From contig WRDS01000008.1 in assembly GCA_009779675.1 (NCBI GenBank), positions 1 through 36,339 on the forward strand: a stretch of 36,339 nt of DNA, in the 5' to 3' direction. Of the stretch, positions 17,279 to 26,006 are shown piece after piece; the stretch's first letter is position 1; every line of letters begins with the position of its first letter. The translations under genes and the position numbers were made by a program. The notes below the pieces were generated by a model. That model worked only from the letters and a program-made list of their open reading frames with translations, was not told the origin of the DNA and did no database searches. This DNA is from Coriobacteriia bacterium (GTDB lineage: Bacteria > Actinomycetota > Coriobacteriia > Anaerosomatales > PHET01).

Positions 17279-17538
17279 GCCCTCATCAGATGCTTTCTCG
17301 TCCTCATCGCGCCCGCATCAATTGCCCGCGCTAATGTGCTGCGGAGATCCTTGGGCAAGCAGTCTGCTCTGCTGCCATAACCCGGCTATGCACGCCGAGG
17401 TCACGCCAGACCCTGCTTGTGTCCTTCAGCGTAACACGCGAACTCATCTCAGAGATCCGTTCCCATCATGTGGATCCCATGTAGATCCGTTTCACCGCAT
17501 GTTTCATCATATGCTGCTTTTGCGTCACTCGGCATCCC

Positions 17539-18210
17539 TTATCGCTTCGATTTCAAATGCGCACCGGTGCGCCCCCGTGAGACATAGGGCGAACCGGCCT
17601 CATAAAAGCGATAGGGCAGCTCATGCCCCTTTGACAGGCCGATCCGTCCCGATACACGGATCTTGTCTCGCGCTACCGGAGTCCCGGCATACACGCTGAG
17701 CCTGTCCGTGCCGAGCGCGATCCCGTTGTCTGACAGGTCGACCGCAAGCGCCGCTGCCAGCTTCCCCGGGCCGCTGCAAAGCTCGGCTTCCTGGTTTTTG
17801 CCTCTTCGGCGGCTCATGGCATCTTGCCCGACAATCGGCTCAAGCGCTCTCAGCAGGACCGCTCCTGCCGTGCCCTCTGGCCCACAGACAAAGTTGAGCA
17901 TATGGTGTGCGCCGTAAGTGAAGTACACGTACGCACATCCGCAGGGGCCGTACATGACGGCATTGCGCACGGTCATCCCCTTGGTTGCGGCATGGCTTCC
18001 CGGATCGTCGCGCCCCAGATACGCCTCGGTCTCCACTATGCGCCCTGCGACGAGTGTTCCCTCGGCGGTGCTCGCGACTATGCAGCCGAGAAGATCGGGG
18101 GCGACCTCAAGCGGGCTGCGCTCGAAGAATGCCTGGCTGAGGCTTACGCCGAAGCGCTCGGGATCGAGGCCGACAGGACGGACATACCGCGCAGGGAGCC
18201 GACCGGTCAT
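17539..18210 (-). CDS. 3-methyladenine DNA glycosylase (AAG/MPG family)
   Basis: 223 aa, the usual size of bacterial alkyladenine DNA glycosylases. The enzyme removes alkylated purines (3-methyladenine and hypoxanthine in related proteins) to begin base excision repair. Family features are clear: FFERSPLEVAPDLLGC at the start, GRIVETEAYLGRDDPGSHA holding the catalytic Glu, the DNA-contacting block MYGPCGCAYVYFTYGAHHMLN, then LCSGPGKLAAAL, and RIGLSKG near the C-terminus. Its ATG overlaps the argH stop (ATGA), making it the last, translationally coupled gene of the arginine cluster. A repair gene has no obvious link with arginine synthesis; the coupling probably reflects shared expression. Confidence 0.93.
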   Translation of the reverse strand: MTGRLPARYVRPVGLDPERFGVSLSQAFFERSPLEVAPDLLGCIVASTAEGTLVAGRIVETEAYLGRDDPGSHAATKGMTVRNAVMYGPCGCAYVYFTYGAHHMLNFVCGPEGTAGAVLLRALEPIVGQDAMSRRRGKNQEAELCSGPGKLAAALAVDLSDNGIALGTDRLSVYAGTPVARDKIRVSGRIGLSKGHELPYRFYEAGSPYVSRGRTGAHLKSKR

Positions 18211-19637
18211 TCAGGGTCCTGCGTGGCCTCCAGCCACGCTTCATCGCCCGCAATCGACGTACGCATCTGCGCGATCTGCTTGCGCACGGGGTCGTGCCCC
18301 GTGCCCCCTGCGCTTCCTCGGCGACCGACCTGCCGGTCCACGTCGGTTATCTCGGATACATCGGGGTCGAACTCGCAAGAGAACCCGGCGAACCCCTCTG
18401 CGGAGAGGTCGTGCAGCGAGCGTCCGCTTTTCTCCAGCTCAAGGACCATCTTGCCCACAACCTCATGCGCCTCACGGAACGGCATCCCCTTGCCAACGAG
18501 ATAGTCGGCCAGGTCAGTCGCCGCCATGAACCCGCTATCGGCGGCCTCGCGCATCCTCGCGGTGTTAAACGAGAGACTGCCGAGCATCCCCTGCACGACC
18601 TGCAAACAGTCCGCCAGCGTGTCGATGGCATCGAACGCAACGCGCTTGTCCTCCTGCATGTCCTTGTTATATGCAAGCGGAAGCCCCTTGAGCGTCACCA
18701 GCAGCGCGACCAACGAGCCGATGACGCTGCCCGTTTTCCCACGCACCAGCTCGGCAAAGTCAGGGTTCTTCTTCTGCGGCATGATGCTTGAACCCGTCGA
18801 ATACGCATCATCCATCACGACAAAGCCGAACTCCTCGCTCGACCATAAGATGAGCTCCTCGGCAAGCCGCGAAAGATGCGTCTGGCACATCGCGCACGCG
18901 TACACGAGGTCCACCAGGAAGTCCCGGTCGCTCACCGCGTCCATGGAGTTCTCGCTGACCGCTGAGAAACCCAGCTGGCCTGCCACCATGTCCCGATCGA
19001 TCGGATAGGTGGTGCCTGCCAGCGCCGCCGCGCCGAGCGGGCATGCGTCCGCCGCCTCAAACGCATGCCTCATGCGCGTGAAGTCCCGCGACAGCATCCA
19101 GCCATACGCCAGGAGATGGTGGCTCAAAAGCACCGGCTGGGCACGCTGCAGGTGCGTATAGCCTGGAACGACACAGTGGGCATGCTCCTCTGCGGCAGCG
19201 AGCAACTCCTCGCGGACACCGGAGATGCGGTAGGCGATGTCCCGGGCGCGTTTTTTCACATAGAGCCGCGTGTCGGTCGCGACCTGGTCGTTGCGGCTGC
19301 GCCCCGTGTGGAGGCGGGCACCAGCGGGCCCGATCCGCTCGGTGAGGACGCGCTCGATCGCCATGTGGACGTCCTCGTCGGCGATGTCCCACTCGAACTC
19401 ACCGGCTTTGATCTCTTCGCGTATCCCGAAAAGCCCTGAGACGATCTCCTCGGCATCCTCGGGCGTGATGATACCTTGCGCGGCAAGCATGCGCGCATGC
19501 GCAACGGAGCCGCGGATATCCTCCTCCCACATGCGTCGGTCGACGGGGAGAGAGGCCCCGAACTCCGTTAGGAACCGCCCGGGGCTTCTCTCGAACCGCC
19601 CCCCCCACAGTGCTTTTAAGTTTTTTGACCCGCCCAT
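18207..19637 (-). CDS. argH: Argininosuccinate lyase
   Basis: Last step of arginine synthesis: splits argininosuccinate to arginine and fumarate, as a cytoplasmic homotetramer. 476 aa, slightly longer than the usual 455-465. Seen in the sequence: KALWGGRFE at the N-terminus, HTGRSRNDQVATD, the general fumarase-family signature GSSIMPQKKNPD with the catalytic serine loop, and LPLAYNKDMQEDK. The C-terminal 20 or so residues (QMRTSIAGDEAWLEATQDPE) look like an extra tail. The start ATG is 3 nt after the argG stop, and its stop overlaps the glycosylase start, so the three are expected to be co-translated. Confidence 0.97.
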   Translation of the reverse strand: MGGSKNLKALWGGRFERSPGRFLTEFGASLPVDRRMWEEDIRGSVAHARMLAAQGIITPEDAEEIVSGLFGIREEIKAGEFEWDIADEDVHMAIERVLTERIGPAGARLHTGRSRNDQVATDTRLYVKKRARDIAYRISGVREELLAAAEEHAHCVVPGYTHLQRAQPVLLSHHLLAYGWMLSRDFTRMRHAFEAADACPLGAAALAGTTYPIDRDMVAGQLGFSAVSENSMDAVSDRDFLVDLVYACAMCQTHLSRLAEELILWSSEEFGFVVMDDAYSTGSSIMPQKKNPDFAELVRGKTGSVIGSLVALLVTLKGLPLAYNKDMQEDKRVAFDAIDTLADCLQVVQGMLGSLSFNTARMREAADSGFMAATDLADYLVGKGMPFREAHEVVGKMVLELEKSGRSLHDLSAEGFAGFSCEFDPDVSEITDVDRQVGRRGSAGGTGHDPVRKQIAQMRTSIAGDEAWLEATQDPE

Positions 19638-19640
19638 TGC

Positions 19641-20867
19641 CTAGACTTCGCCCTCTTTTCCAACCTTGCGACGCTGGTGCGCCCATACTTTTATGGGAAG
19701 CCCGTGCAGGTCGATGAAGCCCTTTGCAGCACGATGGTCAAAGCTGTCAGAGGCATCATATGTCGCAAGGTCGTAGTCGTAAAGCGAGTATGGCGAGCGA
19801 CGGCCGACGGTCACGCAGCTGCCCTTGAAGAAGCGGAGCCTCACGTCACCCGTGACCAGCTGCTGTGTTGTCTCAATGAACCCGTCGAGCGCCTCTTTGA
19901 GCGGAGAGAACCACATGCCGTTGTAAACGAGTTCGGACCACTTCTGCTCAACGCCGAGCTTGTAATGCAGCAATTCGCGCTCAAGGCAGAGATCCTCTAG
20001 GGCCTTGTGAGCAGTGATAAGGGTGAGCGCGCCCGGGACCTCGTAGACCTCACGCGACTTCAGGCCGACAAGACGGTTCTCGATCATGTCGATACGGCCA
20101 AAACCATGCTTTCCCGCAAGCTCGTTCATGCGGTTGATAATCTCGTGGAAACCGGTCGGCTCACCGTCCAAGGCCACCGGAAGGCCTTGCTCAAAGCTGA
20201 TGACCGCATACCCTGGCTCACCACATGTCTCACCACGCGCATCGCTAGTGAGCGTGTAGATGTCATCAGGCGGCTCAACCCAGGGATCCTCCAGCACGCC
20301 ACACTCGATTGCGCGACCCCACAGGTTGTCATCGATTGAGTACGGGTTTGCTTTTGTGGTCGGCACCGGAATGCCCCGCTCGGCAGCCCAATCCATCTCC
20401 TGCTCACGCGTTTTAAGATCCCACTCTCGAACCGGCGCGAGCACCTGGATGTCCGGGTCGAGCGCGGCGATCCCGACCTCGAACCGGACCTGGTCGTTGC
20501 CCTTCCCGGTACACCCATGCGCGATGTAGCCTGCACCGCACTCATGGGCCTCATCCACGAGGTGCTTCACGATGATGGGGCGACTAAGTGCCGAGACAAG
20601 CGGGTATTTGTTCTCGTACAAGGCATTCGCTTTGAGCGCACGGGAAAGATAGTCGTTCACGTACTCCTCGCGGACGTCCTTGCAGGTCGACTCGACAGCG
20701 CCGATGCTCAGGGCCTTTTCCCGCACGAAATCCAAGTCCTGACGTTCCTGCCCGACATCGACAACGAGCGCAATGACATCCAGGCCGTAATTCTCCTGGA
20801 TCCATTTGATCGCCACCGAGGTATCCAGACCGCCAGAGTACGCGAGCAGACACTTACTGCGAGCCAT
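19641..20867 (-). CDS. argG: Argininosuccinate synthase
   Basis: Joins citrulline and aspartate with ATP to give argininosuccinate. 408 aa, standard length. The N-terminal adenylation loop reads AYSGGLDTSVAIKW (the PP-loop SGG-D-T/S), and GYIAHGCTGKGNDQVRFE is the family's second signature. The ATG at 20867 follows AGGAGGG at good spacing. It is separated from argR by about 140 nt that contain a 22-bp tandem repeat; argH follows after 3 nt. It probably shares the arg transcript, though the gap could hold a secondary promoter. Confidence 0.97.
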   Translation of the reverse strand: MARSKCLLAYSGGLDTSVAIKWIQENYGLDVIALVVDVGQERQDLDFVREKALSIGAVESTCKDVREEYVNDYLSRALKANALYENKYPLVSALSRPIIVKHLVDEAHECGAGYIAHGCTGKGNDQVRFEVGIAALDPDIQVLAPVREWDLKTREQEMDWAAERGIPVPTTKANPYSIDDNLWGRAIECGVLEDPWVEPPDDIYTLTSDARGETCGEPGYAVISFEQGLPVALDGEPTGFHEIINRMNELAGKHGFGRIDMIENRLVGLKSREVYEVPGALTLITAHKALEDLCLERELLHYKLGVEQKWSELVYNGMWFSPLKEALDGFIETTQQLVTGDVRLRFFKGSCVTVGRRSPYSLYDYDLATYDASDSFDHRAAKGFIDLHGLPIKVWAHQRRKVGKEGEV

Positions 20868-20921
20868 TCTTTCCCTCCTGCCTCGTTAAAACACCAGTGA
20901 CCCAGCGAGCTTGGAGCCAGC

Positions 20922-20987
20922 GACCGACGGCCCGGCAGACCCTGACCAGCGACCCGGCAGACCCTGACCGACGGCTCGGCAGAGACC
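20922..20987. repeat. Three 22-bp tandem repeats upstream of argG
   Basis: Three adjoining copies of about 22 bp with the theme GACCGACGGCCCGGCAGACC occupy 20922-20943, 20944-20965 and 20966-20987 in the argR-argG gap. The third copy is the most diverged. No role is evident. They lie just upstream of the argG ribosome site on the transcribed strand, so an RNA-level effect is possible. Confidence 0.7.
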
Positions 20988-21004
20988 CGGCGTTCCGTCT
21001 TTGC

Positions 21005-21433
21005 CTAGAACCCGCGGAACTTGTTCAGGGTCTCCACGACCGAGGACCCGTGATCCTCGTCTTTCATGACAACCAAGACCGTGTCATCCCCAGAAACGCT
21101 GCCGATGATCCCTGCGAGTTCCGTTGCATCAAGGGCCGCGGCCACACCTGGAGCGGTTCCCGCCTGCGCTTTGACGAGCACCAGGTTCCCTGCCTGCCGC
21201 ACATCGTGCACAAGGTCCCGCACCATTCTTTGCAGATGCAGATCCTCGGCAAGTACGTAAATACCTTCCGGAAGCTTGCGCAACCCCATCTCGGTGATAT
21301 CCCGCGAAACGGTTGCCTGCGTGCACACGTAACCCTCCGCCTTCAGTCGATCAACAAGTGTGCGCTGAGTACGCACCCTCTCGTCCCTGATGATCAGCCT
21401 GATTGCTTCTTGCCGTCGTTGTCGCTTCCTCAT
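21005..21433 (-). CDS. argR: Arginine repressor
   Basis: ArgR-family regulator, 142 aa with the chosen start. It is expected to bind ARG boxes as a hexamer when arginine is present and repress this cluster. The N-terminal winged helix contains RRQEAIRLIIRDE and the recognition region TQATVSRDITEMGL. The C-terminal oligomerisation and arginine-binding domain contains the GTAPGVAAALD and GSVSGDDTVLVV motifs. The track starts 17 codons earlier at 21484 with no ribosome site; ATG at 21433 is preceded by GGGAGGGCGGAGACAG, so it is preferred. Position inside the operon it should control, between argF and argG, implies autoregulation. Confidence 0.95.
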   Translation of the reverse strand: MRKRQRRQEAIRLIIRDERVRTQRTLVDRLKAEGYVCTQATVSRDITEMGLRKLPEGIYVLAEDLHLQRMVRDLVHDVRQAGNLVLVKAQAGTAPGVAAALDATELAGIIGSVSGDDTVLVVMKDEDHGSSVVETLNKFRGF

Positions 21434-21490
21434 CTGTCTCCGCCCTCCCTGTTGCGAGTAACTTGCTTGCCCAAGATCGGCCATAGCAGC

Positions 21491-22435
21491 CTACACGATA
21501 ATCAACTCTAGCAACGCCTGTTGAGCATGCAGCCGGTTCTCGGCTTCATCAAATACCACCGATTGCCGCCCGTCAATAACAAAATCGGTGACCTCCTCAC
21601 CACGGTGCGCGGGCAGGCAGTGAAGAAAGATCGCCGAGCTATCAGCATACGCCATAAGCGCCTCGTTGACTTGATAGCACGCAAACGCGTCGGCGCGGTC
21701 ATCGTGCTCGCCCTCCTGACCCATCGACGCCCAGGTGTCTGTTGCGACCACCGAGGCCCCCGACACGGCTCTTGCGGCATCCGTGCACACCGAGACACTC
21801 CCCCCGCTCGCGTCCGCCAGCCCACGTGCACGTGCAAGCACCTTTGCATCGGGCTGATAGCCGATCGGGGTCGCAACTGACACGTGCATGCCGCATAGCG
21901 CTCCGCCAAGCAGATAGGTGTGCGCCATGTTGTTGCTGCCATCCCCAACAAATGTGAACGCCAGACCGGAAAGCGTGCCGAAGCGTTCTTTGATTGTCAA
22001 GAGGTCTGCAAGGCCCTGGCACGGGTGGTGCTCATCTGAAAGCGCGTTCACCACAGGCACCGATGCCGAGGACGCGAACCCCTCAAGCACACTTTGCTCA
22101 TAGGTGCGCAGCACAATGGCATCGACGTAGCGCTCCATCACACGTGCGGTGTCTGCAATGCTCTCCCCGCGTGAGAACGCACCGTCCGGACCCGTCATAA
22201 CAACCGGATGGGCACCCAGACGGGCGCATGCGACCTCAAAACTGATGCGCGTCCGAAGCGAGGGCTTTTGCAGCACAATGGCCACTGCCCTGCCTGCAAG
22301 CGGGGCCGAGCGCTCGCCAAGACGCCAGGCGGACTTGGCCTCGGCCGCCCGGTCCAAGACATATGCAAGCTCTGCAGAAGTGAGATCGTCTATGGCAAGC
22401 AGGTCCCTGCCGCAAAGCCCCGCTCGGCTGCTCAC
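21491..22435 (-). CDS. argF: Ornithine carbamoyltransferase
   Basis: Converts ornithine and carbamoyl phosphate to citrulline in the cytoplasm, as a trimer. 314 aa. Conserved residues are present: SLRTR for carbamoyl phosphate (the STRT-type loop), HPCQGLADL, DTWASMGQE (the ornithine loop, normally D-W-SMG-E) and FLHCLPAHRGEEV with the catalytic Cys. The track begins 13 codons earlier, but GTG at 22435 overlaps the argD stop as GTGA and has GGAGG 7 nt upstream. Catabolic and anabolic versions look alike; placement in a full biosynthetic cluster supports the anabolic role. Confidence 0.96.
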   Translation of the reverse strand: MSSRAGLCGRDLLAIDDLTSAELAYVLDRAAEAKSAWRLGERSAPLAGRAVAIVLQKPSLRTRISFEVACARLGAHPVVMTGPDGAFSRGESIADTARVMERYVDAIVLRTYEQSVLEGFASSASVPVVNALSDEHHPCQGLADLLTIKERFGTLSGLAFTFVGDGSNNMAHTYLLGGALCGMHVSVATPIGYQPDAKVLARARGLADASGGSVSVCTDAARAVSGASVVATDTWASMGQEGEHDDRADAFACYQVNEALMAYADSSAIFLHCLPAHRGEEVTDFVIDGRQSVVFDEAENRLHAQQALLELIIV

Positions 22436-23652
22436 GCGCACACCTCCACAAGTACTTCTTCGAGATTGGCACAAAGTGTATCAACCTCAGCAGTTTTGCA
22501 CAAAAGCGGAGGAAGAAAGCGTATAATATTTGCTCCTATATTGTTTACCAGGAGGCCTCGCCTCAGTAGCATGCCGACAACCTCGGCGGCAACCGGCTCT
22601 GTCAGGGAGCAGCCCACCATAAGCCCGGCTCCGCGCACATCGCTTATGAGGGGGAAGCCCTGCATCAGCTCGCCGAGGCGCGCCTGAAGGTAAGCGCCTG
22701 CACTGAGCGCGTTCCTGCCACACTGCTCGTCGCTCAGCGCACGGAGTGTGGCGCGAGCGGCAGCGCATACGAGCGGGCCGCCGCCGAAGGTAGAGCCGTG
22801 GTCGCCGGGCATGAATGCCTCGGCAACCTCCTCGCAGGCGATGACCGCGCCCACCGGCAGCCCGTTCGCCATCGCTTTTGCGACGGTCACTACGTCTGGC
22901 ATCAGCCCGAATGCTTGATGCGCAAAAGCAGGGCCGGTGCGGAAGAAACCCGTCTGCACCTCGTCGATCATCAGCAGTATCCCGCGCTCGCGGCAAAGCT
23001 GCTCGGCAGCGGAAAGATATCCGGCGTTTGCCGGGAATACCCCTCCCTCCCCCTGCACGACCTCAAGCAGCAAGGCGGCAACGGTTTCGTCAAGCGCTGC
23101 GTCCAGCGCGTCTATATCGTTTAAGGGGACGTGGGAAAACCCCTCGGGAAGCGGCAGGAACCGCTCTTGCTTCGCCGCCTGCCCGGTAGCGGCAAGCGTC
23201 GCAAGCGTCCTTCCATGGAATGACCGCTCTGCAGTCACGACCTTGAATGCCCCAGGGTGCCTGTCCTGGGCAAAACGACGGGCCAGCTTGATTGCGCCCT
23301 CGTTCGCCTCTGTCCCGGAGTTCGAGAAGAACACCCGACGCGTCCCGCCATCAAAGAGCCCGCTCAGTTCCTCTGCCAGCTCTGCGCGATGCTCAACGTA
23401 GTAGAGGTTGGAGACATGCGTGAGCCTCTTGCCCTGGCGCGCAATCGCCTCGCAGACGGCCGGATGGGAGTGGCCGAGGTTGACCGCCCCGATCCCAGAG
23501 ACGAAATCGAGGTACTCGGCACCCTCGTCGTCAAAAAGCCGCATCCCCTTTCCTGATACAAACAGGATGGGCTTGCGTGCGTAGGTCTGCATCACGTACT
23601 TCGCGTCGAGCCCAAATGCCGCGGTTGCCTTCACTCCCATGTCCTTTGTCAC
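22432..23652 (-). CDS. argD: Acetylornithine aminotransferase
   Basis: Class III PLP aminotransferase, 406 aa, converting N-acetylglutamate semialdehyde to N-acetylornithine with glutamate as amino donor. Visible landmarks: DFVSGIGAVNLGHSHP near the start, SNSGTEANEGAIKLAR for phosphate binding, FHGRTLATLAATGQ, the LLMIDEVQTGFFRTG aspartate region, and the PLP lysine in TVAKAMANGLPVGA. GTG at 23652 overlaps the argB stop (GTGA). An ATG four codons later is an alternative because the GGAGGG site is only 3 nt from the GTG. Its stop in turn overlaps argF. Confidence 0.96.
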   Translation of the reverse strand: MTKDMGVKATAAFGLDAKYVMQTYARKPILFVSGKGMRLFDDEGAEYLDFVSGIGAVNLGHSHPAVCEAIARQGKRLTHVSNLYYVEHRAELAEELSGLFDGGTRRVFFSNSGTEANEGAIKLARRFAQDRHPGAFKVVTAERSFHGRTLATLAATGQAAKQERFLPLPEGFSHVPLNDIDALDAALDETVAALLLEVVQGEGGVFPANAGYLSAAEQLCRERGILLMIDEVQTGFFRTGPAFAHQAFGLMPDVVTVAKAMANGLPVGAVIACEEVAEAFMPGDHGSTFGGGPLVCAAARATLRALSDEQCGRNALSAGAYLQARLGELMQGFPLISDVRGAGLMVGCSLTEPVAAEVVGMLLRRGLLVNNIGANIIRFLPPLLCKTAEVDTLCANLEEVLVEVCA

Positions 23653-24530
23653 TTCCCTCCGACCCTGCCCCTGATGAAGTCGCCCGTGATCATCGTCCCT
23701 ACCCCTTCATCGGTATAGACCTCGAGTAACAGGGCGTGCTCGACGGTCCCATTCAGGATATGCGCACGCCGCACCCCTGATCGGATGGCACCAAGGCACG
23801 CGGTCACTTTGGGGAGCATGCCGCCAGCGATCTCATCGGCCGCCATCATCGTCTCGATCTGCTCGGGCGTAAGCACGCTCAAAAGCGACGCTGGATCGTC
23901 GACATCACGGTAAAGCCCGTTGACATCCGTGAGGAAGATAACCTTGTCCGCGCCAAGCGCACTGGCAACCTCGCCTGCCACCAAGTCAGCGTTCACGTTG
24001 AGGCTCGCCCCGTCGTCCCCGTTCGCAACCGAGGCCACCACCGGTATGAACCCGCTGTCGATGAGATTCTCGAGTATCGTTGTGTCTATGGATACGACAT
24101 CGCCGACCCTGCCGAACTCCGGTGAGCGCGGTGTGGCGACAACAAGGTTGCCATCCTCGCCTGAAACGCCGATCGCAAGCCTGCCGTGCATGTTGATGGC
24201 ACCTACAAGCTCCTTGTTCACCTTGCCGACAAGAACCATCCTGACGATGTCCATCGCCTCTTCGGTCGTCACCCGCTGCCCGTTCAAGAAGCGGACCGGC
24301 ATCCCCAGACGCTCCATCAGGCCCGTGATCTCCGATCCCCCGCCGTGAACCACAATTGGATTCACCCCGACGAGTTTCATGAGCACGATATCTGCCGCAA
24401 TCTGCTCGCGGAGCACAGGGTCTTTCATTGCTGCGCCGCCGTACTTGATCACGACTTTGCGGCCCCATGCCTCTTTGATCCAGGGAAGGGCCTCCATGAG
24501 CGTGCCTGCTTTGTCGAGTAGGTCTTTCAT
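23649..24530 (-). CDS. argB: Acetylglutamate kinase
   Basis: Phosphorylates N-acetylglutamate, usually the committed and arginine-inhibited step. 293 aa. Amino-acid kinase fold with KYGGAAMKD at the phosphate-binding start, VVHGGGSEI, NVNADLVAGEVA and TDVNGLYRD. The length and the N-terminal helix preceding the kinase core (residues 1-24) fit the arginine-sensitive hexameric type, although feedback cannot be proven here. The track starts at TTG 24533; ATG 24530 with GGAGG four bases upstream is preferred. Upstream is a 140-nt gap containing degenerate repeats, downstream a GTGA overlap with argD. Confidence 0.96.
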   Translation of the reverse strand: MKDLLDKAGTLMEALPWIKEAWGRKVVIKYGGAAMKDPVLREQIAADIVLMKLVGVNPIVVHGGGSEITGLMERLGMPVRFLNGQRVTTEEAMDIVRMVLVGKVNKELVGAINMHGRLAIGVSGEDGNLVVATPRSPEFGRVGDVVSIDTTILENLIDSGFIPVVASVANGDDGASLNVNADLVAGEVASALGADKVIFLTDVNGLYRDVDDPASLLSVLTPEQIETMMAADEIAGGMLPKVTACLGAIRSGVRRAHILNGTVEHALLLEVYTDEGVGTMITGDFIRGRVGGK

Positions 24531-24569
24531 CAATCCTCCGTCGGGTCGGGCACAAAATGTGGGAATCTC

Positions 24570-24660
24570 TCAGTCAAAGCGGGGTCAAACGGGTTTGGCG
24601 AACTCAGCTTGGCGAACTTGGTTTGACGAACGGGGCTTGAGGAACGGGGTTGGCCGGGCC
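24570..24660. repeat. Degenerate 14-18-bp tandem repeats upstream of argB
   Basis: The argJ-argB gap contains four or five rough copies of a GGTTTGGCGAACTTG-like unit (GTTTGGCGAACTC, GCTTGGCGAACTTG, GTTTGACGAACGGG, GCTTGAGGAACGGG). The spacing varies from 14 to 18 bp. Function unknown; similar in style to the repeats upstream of argG and the second PBP. Confidence 0.6.
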
Positions 24661-24674
24661 CCAAAAACAGGGCC

Positions 24675-25910
24675 CTAGGTTCGGTAGTCACCGTTGATCT
24701 GTACATAGCCATGGGTCAGGTCGCATGTAAAGACCTTGGCAGCATAGCCGCCAGTGCCAATCGACACGCTGATCTCAATCTCGTCTTCAGCGAGGGCGAC
24801 GGCCGCTTCCTCCTCGTCAAAGGGGACCGAGACCCCCTTCTCACAAACGGCGATCCCCGCAAACGCAATCGACAGGTCATCGGGGTCGAACGGGACACCC
24901 GACCTGCCCACGGCCATAGCAACGCGCCCCCAATTTGCGTCTTGCCCGAACACCGCGGTCTTGACAAGCGGGGAATCGGCTACGGTGCGGGCTGCCTGCT
25001 CGGCAGCCTCTTCGCTTAAAGCGCCTGCGACCGTCACGGTCACCAGTTTTGTGGCACCCTCCCCATCACGGGCGAGCAGCCGGACAAGCGCCGAGCACAC
25101 CTCGAGCACCGCATCCTCGATCACCGAGAGCCTGGGATCGCCTTTGGTGATCACGGGCCCTTTTGCCTTGCCGCTGGCCATAAGGACTACCGTGTCGTTG
25201 GTTGAGGTATCAGAGTCGATCGTCAGCCGGTTGAAGGTCGAAGACACCGCTCGCTTGAGCACCGCGCTGCAGGTCTCAGGTGTAAGCGGGGCATCCGTGG
25301 TGATGACCGAGAGCATGGTCGCCATGTCGGGGGCTATCATCCCGGATCCCTTGGCCATTCCGCCCACCGTATAGCAGCCGCCGTCAACCGGCACGCTCAC
25401 CGCAGCCTGCTTGGCAAAGGTATCGGTGGTCATAATCGCCTCGGCAGCAGCGGTCCCATCAGCGCTGCCAAGCGCCTCGCACGCCTCCGTGATCCCGGAA
25501 AGCACGTTTTTCATGGGCAGGAAGGCCCCGATGACACCGGTGGAGCACACAAGGACATCGGTAGGGGCTTGACCCAGCCGCTCGGCAACCGCTGCGGCCA
25601 TCGAACGGGCATCGGCTATCCCCTGCGCACCGGTGCATGCGTTGGCCCCGCCGGAATTTATCACGACCGCCGCGCACGTGCCTGAGGCGATATGCTCCCG
25701 TGAGACGGTGACAGGGGCAGCAGCCATTATGTTGCCGGTAAAGCACGCAGCCGCCGGTACCGGCCCGGAGTCGGAGGCTACGATTGCCAGGTCTTTGCAG
25801 CCCGCAGCTTTGAGCCCGCAGGCCACCCCCGCGCACACGAAGCCCTTGGCTGCCACAACCCCGCCTTTGGCAGACTCAAGACCTTTTTGTCCCCGCATCA
25901 GTTCCTGCAT
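24675..25910 (-). CDS. argJ: Ornithine acetyltransferase / N-acetylglutamate synthase
   Basis: 411 aa. It transfers acetyl from N-acetylornithine to glutamate, recycling acetyl groups; bifunctional members also use acetyl-CoA to start the pathway. The self-cleavage site is visible in GSGMIAPDMATMLS, where the Thr after MA becomes the N-terminal nucleophile of the beta chain. Other blocks: CSTGVIGAFLPM (oxyanion region), IMTTDTFAK and QDANWGRVAMAVGRSG. No argA is in the window, so this could be the bifunctional type, but sequence alone does not settle that. The first ATG has only a weak GGAT upstream; the ATG four codons later has AGGA and is a possible start. It lies 96 nt after argC. Confidence 0.95.
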   Translation of the reverse strand: MQELMRGQKGLESAKGGVVAAKGFVCAGVACGLKAAGCKDLAIVASDSGPVPAAACFTGNIMAAAPVTVSREHIASGTCAAVVINSGGANACTGAQGIADARSMAAAVAERLGQAPTDVLVCSTGVIGAFLPMKNVLSGITEACEALGSADGTAAAEAIMTTDTFAKQAAVSVPVDGGCYTVGGMAKGSGMIAPDMATMLSVITTDAPLTPETCSAVLKRAVSSTFNRLTIDSDTSTNDTVVLMASGKAKGPVITKGDPRLSVIEDAVLEVCSALVRLLARDGEGATKLVTVTVAGALSEEAAEQAARTVADSPLVKTAVFGQDANWGRVAMAVGRSGVPFDPDDLSIAFAGIAVCEKGVSVPFDEEEAAVALAEDEIEISVSIGTGGYAAKVFTCDLTHGYVQINGDYRT

Positions 25911-26006
25911 CAGCGCTATCCAACCGTCCCGGCCCTAAACCACCCTGGCCTCAAACCGCCAGTGCCGCTTGATCCCAAAACGCCCGCTCTCAGTACCACC
26001 TCGGTC

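Noticed and set aside
17279-17538. Possible tRNA or small gene between the lipoprotein and the glycosylase
   Set aside because: No cloverleaf could be found. A 38-aa minus-strand frame has no recognisable features; only a short AGATCCGTT direct repeat is visible.
21434-21484. Longer argR N-terminus in the ORF track
   Set aside because: No ribosome site at 21484; strong sites precede the ATG at 21433 and the shorter protein fits the family.
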